A DNA stretch of 5,611 bases from Rugosibacter sp. Its GTDB lineage: Bacteria; Pseudomonadota; Gammaproteobacteria; Burkholderiales; Rhodocyclaceae. The position numbers and the translations under genes are program-made. This document shows, piece by piece, positions 1 to 5,609 of the stretch. Location of the stretch: NCBI GenBank assembly GCA_023257495.1, contig JALRCC010000168.1, positions 1 to 5,611 on the forward strand, read 5' to 3'. Positions within the stretch are counted from its first letter, which is position 1. Each line of letters opens with the position of its first letter. A model generated the notes under the pieces. The model did no database searches. It was not told the DNA's origin and was given only the letters and a program-made list of their open reading frames with translations.

Positions 1-72
1 CTGATCAAGATCATCAACATTGTTGCGTTGCTGATCGTGCCACTGCTGGCGGCCAAAGGCCTGCTTGGCTAA
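1..72 (+). CDS. hppA: C-terminal end of a probable membrane-bound proton-pumping pyrophosphatase (partial)
   Basis: Only the last 23 codons and the TAA stop (70-72) are present; the 5' part lies outside the window. The visible peptide is a hydrophobic helix beginning LIKIINIVALLIVPLL and ending AAKGLLG. An 'NPLIKIINIVALL'-type final transmembrane helix is characteristic of bacterial membrane-integral pyrophosphatases, which hydrolyse cytoplasmic pyrophosphate and pump protons across the inner membrane. The assignment rests on recall of that C-terminal pattern, since no catalytic motif is visible. Another polytopic membrane protein is possible. A strong terminator follows 18 bases after the stop, so this gene ends its own transcription unit. 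Confidence 0.65.
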   Translation: MIKIINIVALLIVPLLAAKGLLG

Positions 73-90
73 GACTTTTCTCGCGGTCGG

Positions 91-120
91 AAAAAGGCAG
101 CTTCGGCTGCCTTTTTCTTT
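91..120 (+). terminator. Rho-independent terminator after the hppA-like gene
   Basis: A perfect 11-bp inverted repeat, AAAAAGGCAGC (91-101) and GCTGCCTTTTT (106-116), closes on a TTCG tetraloop (102-105) and runs into T-rich sequence (CTTT, 117-120). The GC core is GGCAGC/GCTGCC. The A-run on the 5' side mirrors the T-run on the 3' side, so the element could also stop transcription from the opposite direction. It separates the upstream membrane gene from the dehydrogenase. Confidence 0.92.
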
Positions 121-177
121 GGGCGAGTATCATTACGTTTATCTGCAATCATTTTTACAAGCCCTTTTGGAGAAATC

Positions 178-936
178 ATGGAAATCAAAAATAACGTTTT
201 CATCATCACCGGCGGTGCCTCAGGATTGGGCGCTGCGACGGCGCGCATGATTGTCGAAAACGGTGGCAAGGTCGTCCTCGCGGACGTGCAGGTAGAGGCA
301 GGTGAGAAGTTGGCAGCCGAACTCAAAGGCAAGTTCCTCAAATGTGATGTCACCTCGGAAGCCGATGGTCTGGCTGTCGTGGCTGCGGCCGAGGCCATGG
401 GTCAATTGGTTGGTTTGGTGAACTGCGCGGGTGTCGCGCCTGCGGTCAAGACGGTGGGCAAGGACGGCGCTCATCCGCTGGACGTATTCCAGCGTGTGGT
501 CAATATTAATCTGGTCGGCACTTTCAACATGTCTCGTCTGGCTGCACTGGCGATGAGCAATCATGAGCCCAATGCTGCTGGCGAGCGGGGCGTGATTATC
601 AACACGGCTTCGGTGGCGGCCTATGACGGACAGATCGGGCAGGCGGCCTATGGTTCTTCCAAGGCGGGTGTGGTCGGGCTTACATTGCCGATGGCGCGCG
701 ATTTGTCGCGCAATGGGGTGCGCGTGATGACGATTGCTCCGGGTATTTTCGAGACGCCGATGCTGCTGGGCATGCCTCAGGAGGTTCAGGATGCGCTGGG
801 CCGCATGGTGCCCTTCCCCCCGCGTCTGGGCAAGCCGGCGGAGTATGCGCATCTGGCAAAAACCATCATTGAAAACACGATGTTGAACGGCGAAACGATA
901 CGATTGGACGGCGCGATTCGTATGCAGCCAAAGTAA
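178..936 (+). CDS. Short-chain dehydrogenase, HSD10-type 3-hydroxyacyl-CoA dehydrogenase
   Basis: The 252-residue protein is a classical SDR with a complete active site. The Rossmann glycine motif TGGASGLG is at residues 11-18. D36 at the end of the second beta strand predicts NAD(H) preference. NCAG (82-85) stands in for the NNAG motif, N111 is the structural/catalytic Asn, and the Ser-Tyr-Lys triad is S145, Y158 and K162. The segment around IAPGIFETPM and the ending GETIRLDGAIRM match the HSD10 / type II 3-hydroxyacyl-CoA dehydrogenase branch. Members of that branch oxidise 3-hydroxyacyl-CoA (including 2-methyl-3-hydroxybutyryl-CoA) to 3-ketoacyl-CoA in fatty acid or branched-chain amino acid breakdown. 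The protein is probably cytoplasmic. GGAG at 169-172, five bases before the ATG, supports the start. No thiolase or acyl-CoA dehydrogenase gene is adjacent, so the exact substrate is open. The SDR fold is certain and the subfamily likely. Confidence 0.93.
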   Translation: MEIKNNVFIITGGASGLGAATARMIVENGGKVVLADVQVEAGEKLAAELKGKFLKCDVTSEADGLAVVAAAEAMGQLVGLVNCAGVAPAVKTVGKDGAHPLDVFQRVVNINLVGTFNMSRLAALAMSNHEPNAAGERGVIINTASVAAYDGQIGQAAYGSSKAGVVGLTLPMARDLSRNGVRVMTIAPGIFETPMLLGMPQEVQDALGRMVPFPPRLGKPAEYAHLAKTIIENTMLNGETIRLDGAIRMQPK

Positions 937-1002
937 GCAAGCACTTGCACCGTCGCACCCAGGCCACAGTAGCTCAAAGCGGTAGGCCGGCTTCGGCGCT
1001 GC

Positions 1003-1011
1003 TGTTACGCT
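1003..1011 (+). promoter_or_regulatory. Candidate extended -10 promoter element before the patatin gene
   Basis: TGTTACGCT fits the extended -10 pattern TGnTAnnnT. It ends six bases before the ATG at 1018, where a transcript would be expected to start, so the mRNA would be leaderless or nearly so. It is flanked by the inverted repeat GCTGC (998-1002) and GCAGC (1012-1016). No Shine-Dalgarno is seen before this ATG, which fits leaderless initiation. The hexamer TACGCT is a weak -10 and no good -35 was found, so confidence is low. Confidence 0.3.
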
Positions 1012-1017
1012 GCAGCC

Positions 1018-2271
1018 ATGTCCGAGCCGCAGAAAACTGCCTTGTTTCTGGCTGGTGGCGGTGCGCGCGCCGCTTACCAGGTGGGGGTATTGCAGGCTAT
1101 TTTGTCTTTGCTCAGCGAGTATGGGTGGCCTGCTCGACGTAATCCCTTCGATATTGTGTGCGGTACGTCGGCCGGTGCGCTGAACGCGACGGCCTTTGCC
1201 TGCCGCGCCGATCATTTTGAAGAGAGCGTCACCCACCTGCTGCGTGTCTGGCGCGATCTGCAGGTGGAGCAGGTTTATCGTGCCGACTCCATTGGTGTTC
1301 TGCGTTCGGGTGCGCGCTGGTTGTCTCTGTTGTCGTTCGGGTGGTTGCTGCGCAAGTGGCATGCGCAACCGCCGAATTCCCTGCTCGATAATTCACCGCT
1401 CGCGGGTTTGCTGCACACGATGCTCGATCTGCCTCGACTCGATCAGGCCCTGGCGTCGGGTGTGCTGGATGCCTTGGCGGTATCAGCGTCTTCGTACACG
1501 GGCGGAAGCCATGTGACTTTTTATCAATCGGCACGCGCTATCCCGCCCTGGCATCGCGCGCAACGCATGTCAGTCCAGCAGCAAATCGGGGTCGATCACT
1601 TGCTGGCCTCCGCCGCGATTCCCTTGATTTTTCCGGCCGTACCTCTGTACTGCAACGGTCGTTGCGAATATTTTGGCGATGGCTCCATACGCGAAGTGGC
1701 GCCAGTTTCGCCTGCGATTCATCTGGGTGCGACCAGGATACTGGTCATAGGCAGCGGTCATGTGGGAGGGCCGCAGCGAAATTTTGCGGAGTATTCCGGT
1801 TATCCCAGTCTGGCGCAGATTGCGGGCCATGCCATGTCGAGTATTTTTCTGGATGGTTTGTCGGTCGATCTCGAAAGAATTATGCGCATCAATGCGACGC
1901 TCTCCTTGCTGACTCCGGAGCAGCGTCAGCAAACGCCCTTACGACCAGTCAATCTGCTGGCGATCACGCCATCGCTGCCCCTGGATTCCGTTGCCAGTCG
2001 CCATGTGGGCAGCTTGCCCCTGCCAATAAAAACCCTGCTGTCCACGATTGGTGCCACCGAACGCCGGGGTGGTGCCTTGGCCTCGTATTTGTTGTTCGAA
2101 GGAAGCTATACCCGATCGTTGATCGAGTTGGGTCAAATCGATACCTTGTCTCGTCGAGATGAGGTACTGCAGTTTTTTGATATTGATACAACAACAAAAG
2201 AAATATCAAAAAGAAAATATGATGAAGAAAGATTACAGGAATACCAAAAATCACCGTCCCAAGCCGCGTGA
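1018..2271 (+). CDS. Patatin-like phospholipase family protein
   Basis: The 417-residue protein is a patatin-family serine acyl hydrolase, predicted to release fatty acids from phospholipids or other acyl lipids through a Ser-Asp dyad. The oxyanion-hole loop GGGAR is at residues 13-17, the nucleophile elbow GTSAG at 49-53 (S51), and the catalytic Asp in the GDGS motif (D221). The segments around ASAAIPLIFPAVPL and VSPAIHLGA are typical of bacterial COG1752-type proteins. No signal peptide or beta-barrel domain is seen, so a cytoplasmic or peripheral-membrane protein is likely. The catalytic domain is followed by a helical region. The last 30 residues (388-417) are highly charged, rich in K, E, D and Q, and encoded by markedly AT-rich DNA. 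The gene lies 81 bp after the dehydrogenase with no clear terminator between, so read-through is possible. No Shine-Dalgarno precedes the ATG. The physiological substrate is unknown. Confidence 0.93.
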   Translation: MSEPQKTALFLAGGGARAAYQVGVLQAILSLLSEYGWPARRNPFDIVCGTSAGALNATAFACRADHFEESVTHLLRVWRDLQVEQVYRADSIGVLRSGARWLSLLSFGWLLRKWHAQPPNSLLDNSPLAGLLHTMLDLPRLDQALASGVLDALAVSASSYTGGSHVTFYQSARAIPPWHRAQRMSVQQQIGVDHLLASAAIPLIFPAVPLYCNGRCEYFGDGSIREVAPVSPAIHLGATRILVIGSGHVGGPQRNFAEYSGYPSLAQIAGHAMSSIFLDGLSVDLERIMRINATLSLLTPEQRQQTPLRPVNLLAITPSLPLDSVASRHVGSLPLPIKTLLSTIGATERRGGALASYLLFEGSYTRSLIELGQIDTLSRRDEVLQFFDIDTTTKEISKRKYDEERLQEYQKSPSQAA

Positions 2272-2563
2272 ATGTCAAAATAGTGAAAATTTTAAAGATA
2301 GGCGTAGATGTTGGGTTTTTCCCGTAAATACCGTGCATTTGTTAGAAACTTGTTACTCATTGGCCAGTTGAAACCTTGCTCAGGGGTTTTGCCGGAACCA
2401 AAGGGCGGGTATCATCTCAAATTGCCGATAATCATTCGATGACCCTGTTCGCTGTCTCAAGGGCAGGTGCAAGCGACTGCGATGCGCGCAAGCCTTGTAA
2501 AAATATAAATTTTTTGAGTTGCGCGCGTTTTTTGACTGTTTCAACACGACCGTGAATATTTAC
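2272..2563. other. AT-rich spacer between the patatin and barstar genes
   Basis: This 292-bp stretch holds no convincing gene. It begins as a continuation of the AT-rich patatin 3' end and becomes mixed in composition. It contains a weak hairpin (2371-2390) and an unassigned 44-codon reading frame on the + strand (ATG 2308, TGA 2440-2442; peptide starts MLGFSRKYRAF) with only an AGG (2300-2302) as a possible ribosome site. A TATAAA at 2504-2509 is a possible -10 box about 55 bases before the barstar ATG, but no convincing -35 accompanies it. No tRNA, repeat array or mobile-element end was seen. Confidence 0.5.
2371..2390 (+). terminator. Weak candidate terminator hairpin downstream of the patatin gene
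   Basis: AAACC (2371-2375) pairs with GGTTT (2385-2389), and two T-G wobble pairs extend the stem inward around a GCTCA loop. Four Ts (2387-2390) close the 3' side. The stem is short and the T-run lies mostly inside it, so this may be chance. It is the only plausible terminator-like element between the two genes. Confidence 0.22.
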
Positions 2564-3016
2564 ATGCTCAGCGCGCACCATCAGCGCGACGATGAGAGCC
2601 AGGAACACACGACAGGCGGCGGCTTGCTGCGCGCGGTTCCTGTCAATGTGGTGCAATCCATTCGGGCTTTCCGCGTGACCGAACTGCAGTCGGAGGCCAT
2701 CCGGCTCGAGCAGCATTTTCTGTATGCAAATTGTGCGCAGGCACTGACTCGCCAGCAAGTCCTGGTCTCGATTGCGGAATCATTTCAACTGCCCAAGCAG
2801 TTCGGCAAAAACTATGACGCTCTCAGAGACTGCCTCACCAATGTCTTCCACAAAGCCGGCGAGCAACCTGGTTTCCTGGTGGTGCTGGAACAACTGCCAA
2901 ACACTCAGAAATTCGACAAAGAAGCACGTGAAAACCTGCTGGATGTTTTCCGTGATGCAGCCGATTTCTGGGCCGAGAAAAAAGTCCCCTTCCGAGTCTT
3001 CTTTTCATTCCAGTAG
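2564..3016 (+). CDS. Barstar-family (ribonuclease inhibitor-like) protein
   Basis: From ATG 2564 the protein has 150 residues. The C-terminal half is a barstar fold: LPKQFGKNYDALRDCLT at 76-92 aligns with the barnase-binding segment of Bacillus barstar, and LLDVFRDAADFWAEK near the C-terminus matches the last helix. D85 and D89 correspond to barstar D35 and D39, the main barnase-contacting acids. Barstar Y29 and W38 are replaced by Q79 and R88, so the binding target may differ. The ~50-residue N-terminal part (including LLRAVP and IRAFRV) exceeds the roughly 90-residue Bacillus protein and resembles the longer proteobacterial versions. Family members block the active site of a cytoplasmic or secreted RNase, but no RNase gene is next to this one. 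The start is uncertain: GTG 2552 and TTG 2519 are in frame upstream, and none has a clear Shine-Dalgarno. purN begins 39 bases after the stop. Confidence 0.88.
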   Translation: MLSAHHQRDDESQEHTTGGGLLRAVPVNVVQSIRAFRVTELQSEAIRLEQHFLYANCAQALTRQQVLVSIAESFQLPKQFGKNYDALRDCLTNVFHKAGEQPGFLVVLEQLPNTQKFDKEARENLLDVFRDAADFWAEKKVPFRVFFSFQ

Positions 3017-3039
3017 TCCCCGTCGTGGGCATGACGCGC

Positions 3040-3048
3040 TGTTAAAAT
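3040..3048 (+). promoter_or_regulatory. Candidate extended -10 promoter element for purN
   Basis: TGTTAAAAT fits the extended -10 consensus TGnTAnnnT well (hexamer TAAAAT, 3043-3048). It ends seven bases before ATG 3056, so transcription would be expected to start at about 3054-3056, at the start codon itself. The element is flanked by the inverted repeat CGCGC (3035-3039) and GCGCG (3049-3053). No good -35 was found, as can be the case for extended -10 promoters. It also overlaps the alternative ATG at 3047, which argues against that start. Confidence 0.45.
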
Positions 3049-3055
3049 GCGCGCC

Positions 3056-3664
3056 ATGAAACGTATCGTCATTCTGATCTCCGGCCGTGGCAGCAATATG
3101 GAGGCGATTCTCCGCGCTGCATCCGCAGAAAAGTGGCCGGCCCAAATCCTTGCCGTCATCAGCAACAAAGCACAGGCCGCCGGGCTCGAGACAGCGAAAG
3201 CTGCCGGCATTGCAGCGCGCGTCGTCGAACACCTTGCTTATCCTGATCGAGAACAGTTCGATCAAGCCATGTCCGCAGTCATCGATGAGTATTCTCCGGA
3301 TCTGGTCGTTCTCGCTGGATTTTTGCGCATACTGACCCCCGCGTTTGTCATGCACTACCACGGTCGGCTATTGAACATACACCCGTCCTTGTTGCCGAGT
3401 TTTCCGGGTCTTGATACGCACCGCCGGGCACTCGAGGCAGGTGTGAAGTTTCATGGCGCAACGGTGCATTTTGTGACGCCTGAACTGGACCATGGCCCCA
3501 TCATCGAACAAGCTGCGGTGCCCGTGATGGATGCTGATACCGAAGATACGCTGGCAGCACGCGTGCTTGAGCAGGAACATGTAATTTACCCTCGTGCGGT
3601 GCGGGATTTTATTGAGAATCGATATGCGCTGAGGGATGGTCGCGTCGTTCGGCATTCCCGCTAG
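3056..3664 (+). CDS. purN: Phosphoribosylglycinamide formyltransferase PurN
   Basis: The 202-residue protein transfers a formyl group from 10-formyltetrahydrofolate to GAR, giving FGAR in the third step of de novo purine synthesis in the cytoplasm. The N-terminal ISGRGSN (8-14) is the phosphoribosyl-binding loop. GFLRILTPAFV matches the E. coli GFMRILSPAFV segment. The catalytic residues are all present: N107 and H109 in LLNIHPSLLP, and D145 in ELDHGP, equivalent to E. coli N106, H108 and D144. Length is close to the E. coli enzyme (212 residues). ATG 3056 is preferred over ATG 3047 because the protein then begins MKRIVILISGRGSN, as family members do. There is no Shine-Dalgarno before either ATG. 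A candidate extended -10 sits immediately upstream, so the gene probably has its own promoter and possibly a leaderless message. Confidence 0.97.
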   Translation: MKRIVILISGRGSNMEAILRAASAEKWPAQILAVISNKAQAAGLETAKAAGIAARVVEHLAYPDREQFDQAMSAVIDEYSPDLVVLAGFLRILTPAFVMHYHGRLLNIHPSLLPSFPGLDTHRRALEAGVKFHGATVHFVTPELDHGPIIEQAAVPVMDADTEDTLAARVLEQEHVIYPRAVRDFIENRYALRDGRVVRHSR

Positions 3665-3714
3665 ATTCACCGTTTGTCCCGTAATGACTCGAACGGGCCA
3701 GGCACAGAGTAAAA

Positions 3715-3744
3715 CAGCGCTGCTGACGCAAGGTGCTTGCCAGC
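3715..3744 (+). other. Hairpin in the spacer before the RNA methyltransferase gene
   Basis: In the 101-bp gap after purN, GCTG (3722-3725), a two-base AC bulge and GCAAG (3728-3732) pair with CTTGC (3736-3740) and CAGC (3741-3744) around a GTG loop. The palindrome CAGCGCTG (3715-3722) overlaps its 5' side. No T-run follows, so it is not a standard terminator. It ends 10 bases before the ribosome binding site of the next gene and could shape its leader; a role is not shown. Confidence 0.3.
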
Positions 3745-3754
3745 ATCAACCCTG

Positions 3755-3759
3755 AAGGA
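3755..3759 (+). promoter_or_regulatory. Ribosome binding site that sets the RNA methyltransferase start
   Basis: AAGGA (within GAAGGA, 3754-3759) lies six bases before ATG 3766. This decides between the ATG and the in-frame upstream GTG at 3733, which has no such site. Confidence 0.8.
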
Positions 3760-3765
3760 TTTTTC

Positions 3766-5022
3766 ATGAGATTGCCACCCGCAGTCATCAGCAGCACCGA
3801 AGATGCGCTGCGCGATGTCTTGCGTTTTACTGCGCCTGCCGACAGCGTACTGTCGCGTTATTTTCGTGAGCATCCGCGCCTCGGTGGTCGCGAGCGCGGC
3901 ATGATTGCCGAGGCCATCTACGCATTGCTGCGTCATCGTCTGGTTTATACGAATTTTGCTGAATCTGGCAGCGGACCACTGATGCGCCGCATGGCTTTGC
4001 TGGGCTTGGCTGATGTCGCTGGTGTGGATGCCTTGCCGGGTCTGAGTGAGCAGGAAGTCGAATGGCTCGCGCATGTGATCTCGATTGATCGCAGTACCTT
4101 GCCCGTGGCTACGCGAGCCAATTTTCCCGACTGGCTCATGGACCGCTTTGTCAGGCAGTGGGGCAATGAAGAAGCCATGCAGGTGGCGCAATCCCTGAAC
4201 CAACCAGCGCCGCTGGATTTGCGCGTCAATGCGCTCAAGACGACGCGTGATGCGGCGATAGTGGCGCTGACTGAGGCGGGCATCATTGCAGAACCAACGC
4301 CCTTTGCATCCCTGGGGCTGCGATTGGCAAGAAAACCGGCGCTGCAAAACATGCCTTTGTTTAAAGAAGGCGCGATTGAAGTGCAGGACGAGGGCAGTCA
4401 ATTGCTGGCCCAAATTCTCGGCGCCAAGCGGGGCGAGATGGTGGTGGATTTTTGTGCAGGTGCGGGTGGAAAGACATTGGCACTCGGTGCGCAGATGCGC
4501 AATACCGGTCGCTTGTACGCATTCGATATTTCTGAAAAACGTCTGGCACGTCTCAAACCGCGACTCGCGCGCAGTGGATTGTCGAATGTGAACCCGGTGC
4601 TGATCGCGCATGAGAATGACGCAAAGATCAAGCGCCTGGCGGGCAAGATCGATCGCGTACTGGTCGATGCACCCTGCAGCGGATTTGGTACCTTGCGTCG
4701 CAATCCCGACGTGAAATGGCGGCAGACTGCCGATGGCGTCGACGAGCTCAATACCAAGCAGTTATCGATTCTTGAAGGCGCGGCCCGTCTGGTCAAGCCG
4801 GGTGGTCTTCTCGTTTATGCCACTTGCAGTATGCTGGTCGAGGAAAACGAACATATCGTCGAGCAGTTTCTCGCGAAGCACCCGACCTACACGCTGCGTC
4901 CGATGTCGCAGATACTCGCGGAGCAAAAGATCGAACTGGCCATGGGCGACTATCTGAAGCTGATGCCGCACCTGCATCAGACCGATGGCTTCTTTGCGGC
5001 TGCTATGGAGCGGGCCAAATAG
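3766..5022 (+). CDS. RsmB/NOP-family SAM-dependent RNA (cytosine-C5) methyltransferase
   Basis: The 418-residue protein has the RsmB (Sun/Fmu) layout: an N-terminal helical NusB-like RNA-binding region (about 5-140), a linker, then a class I methyltransferase domain. The SAM-binding motif I is VVDFCAGAGGK (226-236). Motif IV, DAPCSGFGTLRR, carries C304, which in this family helps release the product. Motif VI, YATCSM, carries C354, the nucleophile that attacks cytosine C6. Both cysteines are intact, so the enzyme should be active. By family it makes 5-methylcytosine in RNA, with 16S rRNA C967 the known target of E. coli RsmB. Betaproteobacteria can carry more than one RsmB-like gene, so the target is left open and no symbol is given. 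The start is set by AAGGA at 3755-3759. The stop is two bases before the next start, which indicates an operon with the PLD-like gene. Confidence 0.93.
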   Translation: MRLPPAVISSTEDALRDVLRFTAPADSVLSRYFREHPRLGGRERGMIAEAIYALLRHRLVYTNFAESGSGPLMRRMALLGLADVAGVDALPGLSEQEVEWLAHVISIDRSTLPVATRANFPDWLMDRFVRQWGNEEAMQVAQSLNQPAPLDLRVNALKTTRDAAIVALTEAGIIAEPTPFASLGLRLARKPALQNMPLFKEGAIEVQDEGSQLLAQILGAKRGEMVVDFCAGAGGKTLALGAQMRNTGRLYAFDISEKRLARLKPRLARSGLSNVNPVLIAHENDAKIKRLAGKIDRVLVDAPCSGFGTLRRNPDVKWRQTADGVDELNTKQLSILEGAARLVKPGGLLVYATCSMLVEENEHIVEQFLAKHPTYTLRPMSQILAEQKIELAMGDYLKLMPHLHQTDGFFAAAMERAK

Positions 5023-5024
5023 CA

Positions 5025-5609
5025 ATGCGCAAGGCGATCGGGTATTGCGCTTGTCTTTGCATGACCGCGTTGCTGACTTGGGGTGCGCTCACGCATGCTC
5101 ACAGCGAGTCGATCCCAGTGACTCCCGCACAGGGCAGCTTGCAGGTGGCCTTCACTCCCTGGGACGATGCAGAATCCCTTTTGCTCGAGACACTGGGGCG
5201 AGCGCGGCGCGAGATACTGGTACAAGCCTATTTGTTGACCAGCCGTCCGATCGCCGCTAGTCTGATCGCGGCAAAACAGCGCGGGCTGGAAGTCAGCGTA
5301 CTGGCTGATGCCAATCAGCATGCAGACAACCCGGCGTCGCTTCTGGGGTCGTTGGCTGACAAGGGCATACCCGTATGGCTGGAGACGCGCTATCGCAATG
5401 CACACAACAAAATCATGGTGATTGACGATGGCACGCAGGATGTGGTGGTTGTCACGGGCAGCTATAACTTCACTCGGAGTGCGCAGCGCATGAACTCGGA
5501 AAATCTCTTTCTTATTCGGGGCAATCTCGCATTGGCGCACCGATTCCGGCAAAACTGGGAACGGCATCGCGCCGATGCCGTGGCATTCAGAACCGCAGGT
5601 GAGCCATGA
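5025..5609 (+). CDS. Secreted phospholipase D-like protein with a single HKD motif (Nuc-type)
   Basis: From ATG 5025 the protein has 194 residues. It begins with a signal peptide: MRK, a hydrophobic stretch to about residue 22, and likely cleavage after THA (A25). The mature part is one PLD domain. The HKD motif is H127, K129 and D134, followed by GSYN (145-148) and a downstream SEN (158-160), as in Nuc-type endonucleases. Proteins with one HKD motif act as homodimers that share one active site and cleave phosphodiesters, with DNA the substrate of Salmonella Nuc. A periplasmic or extracellular nuclease is the best guess, though a lipid substrate cannot be excluded. The start is two bases after the methyltransferase stop; GGAG at 5007-5010 is 14 bases away, so translation is probably coupled to the upstream gene. 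An in-frame ATG much further upstream, inside the methyltransferase gene, was rejected because the signal peptide begins here. Confidence 0.9.
   Translation: MRKAIGYCACLCMTALLTWGALTHAHSESIPVTPAQGSLQVAFTPWDDAESLLLETLGRARREILVQAYLLTSRPIAASLIAAKQRGLEVSVLADANQHADNPASLLGSLADKGIPVWLETRYRNAHNKIMVIDDGTQDVVVVTGSYNFTRSAQRMNSENLFLIRGNLALAHRFRQNWERHRADAVAFRTAGEP

Noticed and set aside
937..948. Small inverted repeat GCAAG-CA-CTTGC just after the dehydrogenase stop as a terminator
   Set aside because: The two-base loop cannot form as written, the usable stem is four pairs, and no T-run follows.
220..1368. A 382-codon open frame on the minus strand opposite the dehydrogenase and the patatin 5' end
   Set aside because: It has no recognisable domain, is rich in R, H and Q as antisense shadows of GC-rich genes are, and lies opposite two genes with complete catalytic motifs.
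2532..2560. TTGACT (2532-2537) and AATATT (2555-2560) as a sigma-70 promoter with a 17-bp spacer
   Set aside because: The -35 is good but the -10 is poor, and transcription would start at about 2567, just after the preferred start codon.
2519..2563. TTG 2519 as the barstar-family start
   Set aside because: TTG starts are rare, no Shine-Dalgarno precedes it, and it follows directly on an AT-rich possible promoter region; ATG 2564 is simpler, though GTG 2552 stays possible.
3678..3697. CCCGT (3678-3682) and ACGGG (3693-3697) as a purN terminator
   Set aside because: Only five base pairs around a 10-base loop, with no T-run after it.
3733..3765. GTG 3733 as the methyltransferase start
   Set aside because: It would add 11 residues encoded across the real ribosome binding site (AAGGA 3755-3759), and the GTG itself is the loop of a hairpin with no Shine-Dalgarno before it.
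3667..4611. A 314-codon open frame on the minus strand opposite the methyltransferase gene
   Set aside because: Same antisense composition, no motif, and it covers the conserved SAM-binding region of the real gene.
4824..5024. An upstream in-frame start for the PLD-like protein at 4824
   Set aside because: This would overlap the methyltransferase by 199 bases and bury the signal peptide in the middle of the protein; ATG 5025 gives a proper exported protein.
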